Notes: generated by a model from the sequence alone, not told the origin. Shown: positions 1-8,918, numbered from the stretch's first letter. The stretch is 64,000 nucleotides of DNA from Fimbriimonadaceae bacterium (GCA_019454105.1 CP075364.1:685362-749361); one strand, 5' to 3'. Numbers and translations are program-made.

Positions 1-53
1 GGCTCATGGTCTCCACGGGCCGGATCTGTCAAGCCTGCGCGACAGGCCCATCC

Positions 54-1151
54 TTACTGGCCAGGGATCGGCGGCGGCACGTTGGCGAGCAAGGCCGCCA
101 CTTCGGGCACGTCTTTCGCCGCCGTCCATGTGGCCATTCCCGCCGACCAGACCAGCGTCTCGCCCGTGAGCCTCCCCTCGCCCACCATCTGCTGGAGCGC
201 GCTCATCGCGAACGGTCCGGTTTGCTGACCGTTGACCGCCACATGGAACTGCTTCTCCTGCGGCATGGGCGGGGGTGTTGGCGCGCCCTGGGGCTGCTGC
301 ATCGATTGTTGGGCCATCTGGGCCGCGATCTGGCCCGCCGCCATCTGGGCCCCGAGGCCGCCCATGCCGCCCGGGTTCTCCGCTCCCTTCACCATCGCCT
401 CGCCCGCCTGCATCTGCATGTACTCCGTCATCACGCCGCCCATCGCACCGATCTTCGAGCGCGTGTCGATCGCCTGCTCGACCTCCGGCGGGACGCTCAC
501 GTTCTCGATCAGTAGGTTGATCAGCTCCAGGCCGTGCTCGTTGAACTTGGACTGGATCTTATCGGTCAGGAACTGGCCCATCTCGCCGTATTTGGAGTAG
601 AGGTCCAGCACCGGCATCTTCGTCTCGGCGAAAGCGTCGGCGAGGGCGCTCACGATGAAGTTGCGCAGTTGCTCGCTGATCTGGTCGGTGGTGAACTCCC
701 AGTTCGTGCCGACCACCTCGCGCAGGAACTGGGCCGCGTCCTTGACCCGCGTCGAGTAAGTGCCGAACGCCCGCACCCGCACCATGCCGAAGTCGGCGTC
801 GCGCATCATGATCGGGTTCATCGTGCCCCACTTCAGGTCGGTGAACCGCTTCGTGTTGACGAAGTAGACCTCCGCTTTGAACGGGCTGTTGAATCCGTAC
901 TTCCAGCCCTTGAGGGTCGAAAGGATGGGGAGGTTGGCCGTTTCCAGCGTGTACATCCCGGGCTGGAAAACGTCGGCGATCCGCCCCTCGTCGACGAACA
1001 CCGCCACCTGGCTCTCGCGGACCGTGAGCTTGGCCCCGTTCTTGATCTCGTTGCCGTGCCGCTCAAAGCGGTAGACCATCGTGTCGGTCGACGAGTCTGT
1101 CCACTCGATGATGTCGATGAACTCGCCGCGGAGCTTGTCGAAGATCCCCAT
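54..1151 (-). CDS. SPFH-domain protein with C-terminal GYF_2 domain
   Basis: Protein of 365 residues. Residues about 1-250 form an SPFH (band 7)-like core of the virion-core-protein/YdjI type, with no N-terminal membrane anchor. An Ala/Gln/Met/Pro-rich linker follows, then a C-terminal GYF_2-like domain of about 55 residues (GPFAMSALQQMV, then W-x-A-G-M-A-T-W). The family is thought to scaffold membrane or cytosolic assemblies; no enzymatic activity is expected. I chose the ATG at 1151 (MGIFDKLRGEF) over the longer frame because family members begin this way and a TATACT hexamer sits 10 nt upstream, which fits a leaderless mRNA. It is transcribed in the same direction as the next gene upstream, with 74 nt between them. 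The fold assignment is solid; the cellular role is unknown. Confidence 0.85.
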   Translation of the reverse strand: MGIFDKLRGEFIDIIEWTDSSTDTMVYRFERHGNEIKNGAKLTVRESQVAVFVDEGRIADVFQPGMYTLETANLPILSTLKGWKYGFNSPFKAEVYFVNTKRFTDLKWGTMNPIMMRDADFGMVRVRAFGTYSTRVKDAAQFLREVVGTNWEFTTDQISEQLRNFIVSALADAFAETKMPVLDLYSKYGEMGQFLTDKIQSKFNEHGLELINLLIENVSVPPEVEQAIDTRSKIGAMGGVMTEYMQMQAGEAMVKGAENPGGMGGLGAQMAAGQIAAQMAQQSMQQPQGAPTPPPMPQEKQFHVAVNGQQTGPFAMSALQQMVGEGRLTGETLVWSAGMATWTAAKDVPEVAALLANVPPPIPGQ

Positions 1152-1161
1152 CTTGCCGCCA

Positions 1162-1167
1162 AGTATA
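1162..1167 (-). promoter_or_regulatory. -10-like TATACT before the SPFH gene
   Basis: TATACT on the minus strand, 10 nt before the ATG at 1151. No good -35 or Shine-Dalgarno sequence is visible, so transcription would begin a few nt from the start codon. One of nine similar sites in the window. Confidence 0.5.
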
Positions 1168-1225
1168 CGCCCAGACAGGCTCGCTGGGTTGCGAGGCTTG
1201 GTGTCGGGCGCGCCCCCTAGCTGGT

Positions 1226-2329
1226 CTAGGGCGACTGGGAGGCAATGTCTTCGAATGTAAAGCCGACCCAACGCTCGAGCGGGGAGCCCGAGCCAGACAG
1301 TGTAGTGACGTGGAAACTGACGAACACACGTCGGCCAGAAGAGCCGGACGACACCTGGAACTTCGATAACTCCTTCAGTGCATCAGCGGGTTGCTTTTCG
1401 TCCGCCACGGTCCCGAGCTGCTTCATGTGCCCCTTAACCTGTTTCGCAAGCAAGTGTTGAACAGCCTTCGGCAATTGGTCGAAGAATACATCGGATCCCT
1501 CGATCAAGTTTCTGCCTGCACCGCTCGGGAAGAGGAGCTGAAACTCGCTTTCGATCATCCCCTTGAGCTTGAGCATCCGATCTTTGCGCCTCTCCTCAAT
1601 ACGATCCTGAACGAAGTCGACGAACCCGTTGAACTCCGATGGAGGCAAAGGGCGGGAATTGCTGACTGAGAACCCTTCGGTCATCAATCCGTAAAGTTGG
1701 GGCCGGTCGAGCGGGTTCGGCCGAGGCTCCCTGTCCTGTGAGGTCGTCGGCTTTCCTGGGCTTGCAATTTGGTCAGAGAGGCCCGAGTATCCGAACACAG
1801 GGTCAGGCTCCGCCGTCGGGTTGGCAAAGGCCCAAGCGAGCTTCTCGGCGGGAACGGGAATCTTGACGACCACGTCGCCACGACGAAAGGTCAGTTCGAC
1901 CTCCCGATCCACGGAAACTTGCTTCATCGTGCTTGCCCGCATCTGCGAGCCCAACTCGCCCCCGACCTGTGTCGACCGCAAGAATCGCAAGAGTTGCGGT
2001 CTTTCCGCTGGTTCAAGGTCGTTTGAGGCCACCTTGGCCCCAACGTTCGCACGTGTCTTGTCGAGCAAACTTTGGAGGATCGAAGTCGCGTCCGAACTCC
2101 ACACTGGCTTAGGCAGGAAGATAATTGACGACGGAGAACGAAAAACTTCGTAACCAAGCTTGTGGGCCAAGGTCTTGGTTGCTTCATCCCCCAGATCTCG
2201 AAGGAGTTGCTTAGCCTCTTCGTCCGAATTGTGGACAAGCACTCGGAGTAGGACAGTCCGCGACTCCTCTTGTTTTGGCTCTTGTGCCAGAAGCACTTCT
2301 GTCAGGACCAACAGGGGAACAACGATCAT
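1226..2329 (-). CDS. Hypothetical secreted protein
   Basis: Protein of 367 residues starting at the ATG at 2329 (MIVVPLLVLTEVLLAQE), which gives a clear signal peptide; the longer frame adds an unlikely basic N-terminus. A purine-rich AAGAGA lies upstream as a weak ribosome site. The mature part is charged and mostly helical, with no motif that I recognise. The gene starts 8 nt after the end of a broken reading frame (2337-2909) on the same strand, so the two may once have been an operon. Base composition is lower in GC than the metabolic genes to the right, hinting at later acquisition. Function unknown; export is inferred from the signal peptide only. Confidence 0.65.
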   Translation of the reverse strand: MIVVPLLVLTEVLLAQEPKQEESRTVLLRVLVHNSDEEAKQLLRDLGDEATKTLAHKLGYEVFRSPSSIIFLPKPVWSSDATSILQSLLDKTRANVGAKVASNDLEPAERPQLLRFLRSTQVGGELGSQMRASTMKQVSVDREVELTFRRGDVVVKIPVPAEKLAWAFANPTAEPDPVFGYSGLSDQIASPGKPTTSQDREPRPNPLDRPQLYGLMTEGFSVSNSRPLPPSEFNGFVDFVQDRIEERRKDRMLKLKGMIESEFQLLFPSGAGRNLIEGSDVFFDQLPKAVQHLLAKQVKGHMKQLGTVADEKQPADALKELSKFQVSSGSSGRRVFVSFHVTTLSGSGSPLERWVGFTFEDIASQSP

Positions 2330-2336
2330 GGTTCTC

Positions 2337-2909
2337 TTAAAACGCCGGAGTCCACTCGATCGGTGATGGCGGCGAGACACCCATGCAAGTGCGAAACCTG
2401 ACAAACTTCGTTTGCACCAGGGGATTATAAGACACTATATACGTTCTACTGAGAGTTTTTAGAACCTGGTTTCCTTCGCGGCATTCGAATTCCTGCAATC
2501 TTCTTCCAAACGCGTGAGAGAACTCGTCCCTTGACTCGTAACCCCCAGGAATCGTGTAGGCACCGATCGTAAACGTTCTTGTAGCATTGTTGTCGTATAC
2601 AAGTGAGAGCATAGGAATCCAGCCTAGAGTTGAGCATGACCCACCAAGCTCAAAGACATAATCGAACCAGAGGCGGGAGAAAGTGTGCTGCGGAACCTAG
2701 AGGGGATCGCAACCGCTGGTATGGTGCGAGCAAACGAGATCCACCCCCGTCTCGAAGTCAGTTCTGGAGCCGTCTCGTGTCTCGACCCACTCTCCTGGGC
2801 AATTACAGTCCTGATCTTGCGGGAAACTCACCAATGCCGCAATAACGAACAGCGGAACGGTGAATGCTGCCAAGAGTAGATAATGCCTTGCACGTAGACA
2901 GTCTGTCAA
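2337..2909 (-). pseudogene. Secreted or membrane protein gene interrupted by an in-frame TAG
   Basis: Two open stretches lie in the same frame, separated only by a TAG at 2697-2699. The first (TTG start at 2909, GGAGG adjacent) encodes a short N-terminus and a strong hydrophobic segment (residues about 10-28), then a Cys-rich stretch. The second continues at once after the TAG with protein-like sequence (FSRLWFDYVFELGGSCS...) through 2337. Both halves look coding and no frame shift is needed to join them, so this is most simply a gene of about 190 codons with a nonsense mutation. A sequencing error at one base is the alternative. Function not recognised. It ends 8 nt before the next gene on the strand. 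Confidence 0.5.
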
Positions 2910-2982
2910 CCTCCGACCGCAGTGAGTAAAAATCTTCTATCCGATCGGCAGCTGCACCAGAACCCCCGCCACGAAAGAAAAC

Positions 2983-3072
2983 TAGACCATGGTCAGACCG
3001 CTGATCCTCAGCCTCACCCTCGCCGCCGCGGGAGCCGCCCTCGCCACTAGCGAGCTCGGCCCGGCTTGCTGG
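2983..3072 (+). repeat. Partial copy of the 5' end of the thioredoxin gene
   Basis: About 85-90 bp nearly identical to 4887-4978, which spans the promoter-proximal bases, start codon and signal peptide of the TlpA-like thioredoxin gene. The copy (ATG at 2989) keeps the signal peptide reading (MVRPLILSLTLAAAGAALAT) and then runs into unrelated sequence, ending after about 57 codons. It is a truncated duplicate, probably not a functional gene. Confidence 0.8.
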
Positions 3073-3100
3073 CCCCGAGAAAGCGGGTCGCGCCTCGCCC

Positions 3101-4099
3101 TCAAGGAACGAGGACCAAGCCGATCGAGCACCCGCCACCACGGGACGGACAGGCGAACGTAACGGCGATTCCTCGACTCATGGCTGTCACTCTCGCGCTC
3201 TGCATCGCTCGTTGCGCGTCGGCCAATGACAGGGCCCCTCCGTGGGAACCGTTGCCGTGGAGGTACGAAAGCGCCCGCTCTCGGTCGGCTGAAGGCAACG
3301 ACATGGCGAGTTGCCCCGTGTGCAACTGCTTGAGGCTCTGGGCCTTGAGTTCCTCGACCAGCTGGTCGAATGCTGCTGTCCGCTTGGAGTCAATGTCGGA
3401 CTCGAATTGTCTTTGCCAGGCACCAAGGAGGCCCCAAGCCCTGGCCAGGACTCTGGACGTTGACGAGTCACCCCGCAGTCCGCGCCGTCCGACACATGCC
3501 ACCGAGACTGGGCCAATCATCGCATGATCCCAGTCGACGCTTTCCGGTTGACGGCTAGCGCCAGACCGCGGTCCAGCGAGGGTAAGCGGACTCGACTCCA
3601 GAGCAGGCGACATGTCTTCCTCGCGGTGTCCAAAGACGGTCAAACGAACGGGGCCCGCTAATTCTGGCGACTCGAGCTTCAATGTGACGTAAGGTTGGAT
3701 TCCGAACAGCGTCGATGGAACGGGCGACAAGTCTTTCAATGACGACAGCTCCTGTTCCAAAGTCCGTTGGAGCGCGGGTGGGAAGTCGCCGAACCGCACG
3801 GTCGCCTGGCTGGGCGACAATTGGGCGAAGTAATCGTAACCGGCCCGAAGCGCCTCGTACTTTGGTCGTCGCGACACAGAATCGTGGAACAGCACGAGGA
3901 TGTCCTTGTCTTCGAGAGCCAGCCACCCATTGCCCTCCATGTCCGCGACAGTGCCCGCGAGTGTGACGAGGCCTCGGTGATCAGTCTTGACCTCGTAGCT
4001 TCCAGTTTCGTAGACGAGGAAAATTTCAGTTGGCACTGCCGCCAGGGGCGTCCTGGCCAAAACAGACGATCCGAGGAGGAGGAGGCCAAGCGGGCTCAC
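3101..4099 (-). CDS. Hypothetical secreted protein, second gene of a pair
   Basis: Protein of 332 residues beginning with GTG at 4099 (VSPLGLLLLGSSVLA), giving a signal peptide. The start codon overlaps the stop of the upstream gene as GTGA, and GAGGAAA lies about 8 nt before it, so translation is probably coupled. The mature region carries no recognised domain; the first 150 residues look beta-rich and the last 130 helical. The GTG start was preferred over the longer frame, which would run through the upstream gene. Exported, function unknown. Confidence 0.6.
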   Translation of the reverse strand: MSPLGLLLLGSSVLARTPLAAVPTEIFLVYETGSYEVKTDHRGLVTLAGTVADMEGNGWLALEDKDILVLFHDSVSRRPKYEALRAGYDYFAQLSPSQATVRFGDFPPALQRTLEQELSSLKDLSPVPSTLFGIQPYVTLKLESPELAGPVRLTVFGHREEDMSPALESSPLTLAGPRSGASRQPESVDWDHAMIGPVSVACVGRRGLRGDSSTSRVLARAWGLLGAWQRQFESDIDSKRTAAFDQLVEELKAQSLKQLHTGQLAMSLPSADRERALSYLHGNGSHGGALSLADAQRAMQSARVTAMSRGIAVTFACPSRGGGCSIGLVLVP

Positions 4100-4539
4100 T
4101 CGGGATTTCCTCTTTGCTTCCAGTGAACAATGCGGCCGTTGGTGTGCCACGATCGGTCCCTTCTTGCCGATTGCGGCGTGTCGCCAGCCTTCTGCCAAAT
4201 CTCGTACCCACGGTGGAGGTTCCAGTGTGCCTCGACCCAAAGCTCTTCCAAGGGTAAGAGCGTGTAGGCCGGAATCGTCTCAGTGACTTCAACCGTTTTT
4301 TCAGACAACGATCTAAGCCACATGGCCCAGTTAGGAGGTGCCTGAACCGCTGAACCAACCACCGACTGGTCCAGCTGATCGGTGTCTGGGTACCTGCCGA
4401 CGTGGAGGGTGCCGGGGCCTGGGTTGATCACAGTTGTGCGGTGATACTTTTGCGGGTTGTCCCATCTTTGCCATGACTCGACGAGGATCCAGTCGGAAGC
4501 TCCAGCCAGGAGCGCGAATGGAAGAAGAGTCGCGAACAT
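4096..4539 (-). CDS. Hypothetical secreted protein, first gene of a pair
   Basis: Protein of 147 residues with a short signal peptide (MFATLLPFALLAGASD). The rest is Trp-rich (about nine Trp) and contains no recognised catalytic motif. TAACGT lies 6 nt before the ATG, fitting the leaderless pattern of this chromosome. It overlaps the following gene by 4 nt, so the two form a two-gene operon of exported proteins of unknown role. Confidence 0.6.
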   Translation of the reverse strand: MFATLLPFALLAGASDWILVESWQRWDNPQKYHRTTVINPGPGTLHVGRYPDTDQLDQSVVGSAVQAPPNWAMWLRSLSEKTVEVTETIPAYTLLPLEELWVEAHWNLHRGYEIWQKAGDTPQSARRDRSWHTNGRIVHWKQRGNPE

Positions 4540-4894
4540 AGCGGCACGTTACTCCACCCCCCGAGAGCGAGTCAAGCTCATAATCGAAACCTTGTCACAT
4601 CGCGGACGAACCACGGGGAAGAGCGCCGCCCTCGAGGGCCCGGTGCCGCAGCACCGATCCTGTGTTGGAGAAGGCGTCTCGCCCTCGACCCCGTATCCCC
4701 ATCCTCGATGGCCAACGCCGTTCGCGGAGGAAGGAAAGCCTTGAGCCCTCTCCCCCGTTACGGGGGAGGGGGAAGGGGGGTGGGCGCACGCGCCCCTTCT
4801 CGTTCCAAGAACCAGAGGGGTAGAAGGGTGAGGAAGGGCCGTCGGATGCGGACATGGTGGCACCACAGCCTCCCGCTTGGCCGTATACTAGGCT
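4540..4894. repeat. Intergenic region with REP-like inverted repeat
   Basis: No gene seen. It contains an inverted repeat (CTCCCCCG, loop TTA, CGGGGGAG) at 4750-4768 surrounded by G/C-rich tracts, similar to the element at 7633-7656. Such dispersed palindromes can act as transcription stops or REP-like repeats. The right end carries the thioredoxin promoter hexamer. Confidence 0.55.
4884..4889 (+). promoter_or_regulatory. -10-like TATACT before the thioredoxin gene
   Basis: TATACT ends 5 nt before the ATG at 4895; there is no Shine-Dalgarno sequence. Consistent with a leaderless transcript. Confidence 0.5.
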
Positions 4895-5980
4895 ATGGTC
4901 AGACCGCTGATCCTCAGCCTCAGCCTCGCCGCCGCGGGAGCCGCCCTCGCCACCGGCGAGCTTGGCCCGGGCATGCCGGCCCCCACCATCGCCGTCAGCG
5001 ACTGGGTCAAAGGAAGTCCCGTCAACAGCTTTGAAAAAGGCCGCGTCTATGTCGTCGAGTTCTGGGCCACCTGGTGCGGCCCTTGCCGGACCTCCATCCC
5101 CCACATCACCGAGCTCGCCAAGAAGCACGCCGACAAGGTCACCGTCCTCGGAGTCAGCGTCTGGGAACAAGGCGACGACATCCCCGGCCAGGTGAAGAAG
5201 TTCGTCAACGACATGGGCGACAAGATGGACTATCACGTCGCCCTCGACACCACCGACGGGGCCATGGCCAACACCTGGATGCGCGCCGCCGGACAGAACG
5301 GCATCCCCGCCGCCTTCATCGTCAACCAAGAAGGCACCATCGCTTGGATCGGCCACCCCATGCAGATGGACAAGCCCTTGCAGCAGATCGTGGACGGCAC
5401 TTTCGACGTCGCCGCCGCACAGGCCGAGTTCGCCCAGAAGGCCGCCCAGGCCGAGCAGCGAAAGCTCGTCATGGAGCGGATCGCCGCCATCAAGAACGAG
5501 TACGCCGAAGGGAACCGGGCCGAGCTCAACCAGGAGCTCGACGACATCGCCGCCAACAACCCCCAGATGCAGGGCATGGTCGCCGGCACCAAACTCGAAC
5601 TCGCTGCCGACCATGACCCCGAGGCCTTCAGCAAGATGGTCGAGACGATGATCAAGGGCGACGAGATGGACCACGACCGGCTCGCCCAGTTCGTCGGCTC
5701 CACCGCCCAGATGGCCGAGCGGGATCCCAAGGCCAAGGCCCGGCTCCCCAAAGCCGTCGAGGTCGCCGAGGCGATGCTCAAAGCCGGCACCGACGACCCG
5801 ATCAAGCTTTACTACTTCGGTGGCGCCTTTGGCGAAAGCGGCCAGAAAGAACGAGCTCTGGAGACCCTCGACAAGGCCCTCGAAATGGCCAAGAAGAGCC
5901 CCATCTTCAGCGACCCCGCCTCTCTGGAGAGCTTCAAGAAGGCGATCGAACAACGTAAGGCCAAGTACGCCAAGCACTGA
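4895..5980 (+). CDS. TlpA/ResA-like thioredoxin-family protein with long helical C-terminal extension
   Basis: Protein of 361 residues. A signal peptide covers residues 1-19, a thioredoxin fold about 22-185 with the active site W-C61-G-P-C64, and a typical TlpA-like AFIVNQEGTIAWIGH strand. The C-terminal 170 residues form a helical, Ala/Glu/Lys-rich domain ending with TPR-like sequence. It should act outside the cytoplasmic membrane as a thiol-disulfide oxidoreductase. Ordinary TlpA proteins are about 180 residues, so the extension is notable; similar long forms occur in several phyla. Its 5' end is duplicated at 2983-3072. No operon partner is evident: dapA follows 32 nt later and could be co-transcribed. 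Confidence 0.88.
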   Translation: MVRPLILSLSLAAAGAALATGELGPGMPAPTIAVSDWVKGSPVNSFEKGRVYVVEFWATWCGPCRTSIPHITELAKKHADKVTVLGVSVWEQGDDIPGQVKKFVNDMGDKMDYHVALDTTDGAMANTWMRAAGQNGIPAAFIVNQEGTIAWIGHPMQMDKPLQQIVDGTFDVAAAQAEFAQKAAQAEQRKLVMERIAAIKNEYAEGNRAELNQELDDIAANNPQMQGMVAGTKLELAADHDPEAFSKMVETMIKGDEMDHDRLAQFVGSTAQMAERDPKAKARLPKAVEVAEAMLKAGTDDPIKLYYFGGAFGESGQKERALETLDKALEMAKKSPIFSDPASLESFKKAIEQRKAKYAKH

Positions 5981-6012
5981 ACCCGCCCAGGTCTGCTGGG
6001 TAAATTGACAGC

Positions 6013-6921
6013 ATGAGGCCCTTCCAAGGCCCCCGTGACTGGGGGAGGCTCCTGACCGCCATGCTCACGCCCTTCTCCAAAGAGGGGGGCGTGAACCTGG
6101 CCGAGGCCCGCCGCGTAGCCCGCTACCTGGTGGACGACCAGAAGAACGACGGCATCGTCGTCAATGGCACCACCGGAGAGTCGCCCACCACGACAGAAGA
6201 AGAAAAGCTCGCCCTGCTCGACGCCACCCTCCAGGAGGTCGGAGACCGCGCCGCCGTCGTCTTTGGAGCCGGCACCTACAACACCGCCGAGAGCGTCGCC
6301 ATGGCCAAGGCTGGGGCGAAGGCCGGGGCTCACGGGATCATGGTCGTCAACCCCTATTACAACCGCCCTGGCCAAGAAGGGCTGGAGGCCCACTTCAGGG
6401 CGGTGGCCGACGCCACCAGCCTCCCGGTGATGCTCTATAACATCGCCCCCCGATCCAGCATCAACCTGGAGACCCCCACCCTCCTCCGGATCATCGAGGC
6501 CTGCCCCAACGTCATGGCCGTCAAAGAAGCGAGCGGCAGCATGGCCCAGATCGCCGAGGTCGCCGCCACTGTCCCCGAGGGCTTCCGCGTCTATAGCGGC
6601 GACGACGCCCTCACCCTCCCCGTCCTCAGCGTGGGCGGGCACGGGCTCGTCAGCGTCGCCGCCCATGTGGTCGGAGCCCAACTCAAGGAGATGATCGAAG
6701 CCTTTCCCAGCGACCCCGCCCGGGCCGCGCGCATCGCCCGCGCCGTCCACCCGGTCATCAAGGGCGTCTTCAGCGCCCCCAGCCCGGTGCCCGTCAAGTA
6801 CGCCCTCTCCCTTCGCGGGTTCGACTGCGAGGCCGTGCGCCTGCCGCTCGTCCCCCTGACCCCCGAGCAGAAGGCCCGTCTCACCACCCTCTTCGCCCCC
6901 CAGGCCGTGGTCGCCGTCTGA
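6013..6921 (+). CDS. dapA: 4-hydroxy-tetrahydrodipicolinate synthase
   Basis: Protein of 302 residues that condenses pyruvate with aspartate semialdehyde in lysine/diaminopimelate synthesis. The DapA hallmarks are present: GTTGES at residues 52-57, a YYNRPGQEGL segment, L-Y142-N with the catalytic Tyr, and Schiff-base Lys171 in AVKEASG. The length is normal for the family. No Shine-Dalgarno sequence is evident. The next gene starts 8 nt after its stop, so the two are probably co-transcribed. Related class I aldolases (NAL, KDPG) share the fold, but the motif set fits DapA best. Confidence 0.93.
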   Translation: MRPFQGPRDWGRLLTAMLTPFSKEGGVNLAEARRVARYLVDDQKNDGIVVNGTTGESPTTTEEEKLALLDATLQEVGDRAAVVFGAGTYNTAESVAMAKAGAKAGAHGIMVVNPYYNRPGQEGLEAHFRAVADATSLPVMLYNIAPRSSINLETPTLLRIIEACPNVMAVKEASGSMAQIAEVAATVPEGFRVYSGDDALTLPVLSVGGHGLVSVAAHVVGAQLKEMIEAFPSDPARAARIARAVHPVIKGVFSAPSPVPVKYALSLRGFDCEAVRLPLVPLTPEQKARLTTLFAPQAVVAV

Positions 6922-6928
6922 CCCCATC

Positions 6929-7516
6929 GTGAGCGACCAGCCCGCCTTCCGACGCACGGTCGCGCTCGTCGCCCTCGCCAATCTTGCCTATTTCGGGGTC
7001 GAGTTCTTCTTGGCGCGGAGCATCGGCTCGGTGTCACTAATTGCCGACTCAATCGACTTCTTGGAGGATGCGGCGCTGAATCTCCTCGTTCTCGTGGGGC
7101 TCTCCCTCGCCGCACCGGCCCGCGCCCGGCTCGGCGTGGCCCTCGCGGGGCTCCTGCTCGTGCCGAGCGCCGTCGCCGCGCTGGCGGTGGTCCAAAAGCT
7201 CCTCCACCCGGCGCCGCCCGCCGCCCCAGAGCTCGGGGGTGTGGCCTTCGGGGCGCTCGCGGTCAACCTTGGGTGCGCCTTCGCCCTCGCCCGGTTCCGC
7301 CGCGACCCAGGAAGTCTGGCCAAGGCGGCCATTCTCACTTCTCGCAACGACGCCTTGGCGAACATCGCCATGATCATCGCGGCCGGACTCACCGCCCTCA
7401 CCCTGAGCTATTGGCCCGACCTCGCCGTCGGAGCCTGGGTCTTCGCCATGAACGCCGACGCCGCGTTCAATGTCTTCCGCTCCGCCCGTTCGGAACTTGA
7501 CGCCAGCGAGGCCTAG
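6929..7516 (+). CDS. Short cation-diffusion-facilitator-like membrane protein
   Basis: Protein of 195 residues from a GTG at 6929, 8 nt after dapA. It has five to six hydrophobic helices and CDF-like signatures: S-I-A-D-S-I-D-F-L-E-D in helix 2 and S-R-N-D-A-L-A-N in helix 5. Classical CDF zinc/cobalt exporters are about 300 residues with a cytosolic C-terminal domain; that domain is absent here, leaving a membrane-only form. It probably exports a divalent cation, but the changed metal-site residues make the substrate uncertain. The gene ends cleanly and does not look truncated. Confidence 0.75.
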   Translation: MSDQPAFRRTVALVALANLAYFGVEFFLARSIGSVSLIADSIDFLEDAALNLLVLVGLSLAAPARARLGVALAGLLLVPSAVAALAVVQKLLHPAPPAAPELGGVAFGALAVNLGCAFALARFRRDPGSLAKAAILTSRNDALANIAMIIAAGLTALTLSYWPDLAVGAWVFAMNADAAFNVFRSARSELDASEA

Positions 7517-7916
7517 TGCCACCCGCAGAGGCCTGGCCTCTCGAGATTTGAAGGAGCGCCTCGGACGGGCTTTGCAGCTGTCATGAGAAGTCGGAAGGCG
7601 GGCTTCCATCCGGCCCAGGGGCGATCCTCCCCCCCTCCCCCGTTCACGGGGGAGGGGCTGGGGGTGGGGGCCGGGCGCGGCCCAGCCCCTGTTTCCTCAC
7701 CCCCCTACCCCCCTCTCCATCACGGACGGAGAGGGATAGACTGGCCGCTGGCTAGTTCATCTTGCCACTCAGGCGATACCGATTGGCTCCGGTCGCGACG
7801 GTAAACAGCTCTCCTAATCCCATGTCCGTCGCCTTATGGCCTCAAACCAGCGCGGCTTCTGACTCACTACGGCCCTGACCCGACGATGCCGAAGCCGAGC
7901 CTGTCGCTTTCGGATG
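7517..7916. repeat. Intergenic region with REP-like inverted repeat
   Basis: About 400 bp without a convincing gene, between convergent genes. It holds a perfect inverted repeat (CCCTCCCCCG, loop TTCA, CGGGGGAGGG) at 7633-7656 followed by G-rich and C-rich tracts and a second imperfect palindrome (CTCTCC...GGAGAG) near 7710-7735. Resembles the element at 4750-4768. Confidence 0.55.
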
Positions 7917-8918
7917 TCAGGCCATGTCTTGCTCAGAAGCTCCAACCAGCTCGGCAGGAGCCGCAACTGTATCGACCTGCAAAGCCCGAAGATGCGGCTC
8001 TAAAGCCGCATGGAACCGCACCATCGCGTCCACCATCCGCTCTTGGATCAGCGGCCACTGCGACTCATCGCTCATGTAGCCGCCGTCCGCCAAGTTCCAG
8101 GCGATGCGGCACGCTCGCTTGCCCTCTAGCCGCTGCCAGCTCAACTCGTGCCCAGCCGCCGCCTCGATCGCCTTCTGTTTGGCATACAGCTGGTCAAACA
8201 TGGCCTCGTTCTCGTGCGCCGACAGCTGTCGATCTATGTAGAGCTCAATGCGCGAAGTGTGCTGGCGGATCACATAGCACAGCTTGAGGAACCACTTGCC
8301 AGGCAGCGCCGACGTTTCCAACCAACTGCCTGGTCCAGGGCTGATGCCTGAATGAAGGCTCGTCTTCGTCTTGGCGAAGGAGAGCAAGCCCTTCCAGAAC
8401 CGGTATCGAAGGTCGTGCTTACCGGCGAGGACTTGCTTGGATCGGCCCACTCCCTTCGCCTCCGCGCTCGGCCCGACTAAGAGCGTCAGCATTGGCGCGG
8501 GAGCGCTCTCGCTCATCTCTGAAATGACTCGCACCGCTTCCGCTTTGATCAGATAAAAGTCGCCGGCCGTCGATTCTCCAAGCCACGCTATCGCCTGTAC
8601 GTGTTCCGGCCGCGCGTCGCCCACGATCCACACCGCAGCCTTCGCCCCGAACGCGGCCAGATAGGTCAGGAGCTTCCCGAGGTGATCGTGGTCGCTCCGT
8701 CCCAGCTGGTTCTCGATCACCACAGTGCCCCCGTCCTCGTCTTCTGCCAACAGGTCGACCCAAAAGGCCCCTGCCGCCTGCTCCCGTTCGGCGCCGACGA
8801 GGTTCAAGTTCGTTACCTCGTTGATGAGGTCAAGGTTTTCTTGAATGTAGGTGGTGAAGTCGAACGCCTCGTGCGGCCACACCTCGCGCAAGGGCACCCT
8901 CTTGATCCGACCTGTCAT
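7917..8918 (-). CDS. DUF4268-like protein with PD-(D/E)XK-type N-terminal region
   Basis: Protein of 333 residues. The N-terminal half matches the nuclease-like fold seen in DUF4268 proteins: FWVDLLAEDEDGGTVVIENQLGRSDHDHLGKLLTY, with D and E-N-Q in place of a classical E-x-K. The C-terminal half is the DUF4268 region (R-x-W-K-G-L, E-L-Y-I-D). These proteins are often described as putative endonucleases and turn up near defence genes; here it stands alone among housekeeping genes. CATAAT lies 7 nt before the ATG, which supports that start and a leaderless mRNA. Biochemical role unproven. Confidence 0.8.
   Translation of the reverse strand: MTGRIKRVPLREVWPHEAFDFTTYIQENLDLINEVTNLNLVGAEREQAAGAFWVDLLAEDEDGGTVVIENQLGRSDHDHLGKLLTYLAAFGAKAAVWIVGDARPEHVQAIAWLGESTAGDFYLIKAEAVRVISEMSESAPAPMLTLLVGPSAEAKGVGRSKQVLAGKHDLRYRFWKGLLSFAKTKTSLHSGISPGPGSWLETSALPGKWFLKLCYVIRQHTSRIELYIDRQLSAHENEAMFDQLYAKQKAIEAAAGHELSWQRLEGKRACRIAWNLADGGYMSDESQWPLIQERMVDAMVRFHAALEPHLRALQVDTVAAPAELVGASEQDMA

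Noticed and set aside
4595-5977. Long minus-strand open frame (460 codons) opposite the thioredoxin gene
   Set aside because: It is the mirror of a GC-rich gene on the plus strand; its Gly/Leu/Val/Asp-rich sequence has no domain, while the plus strand encodes a clear thioredoxin.
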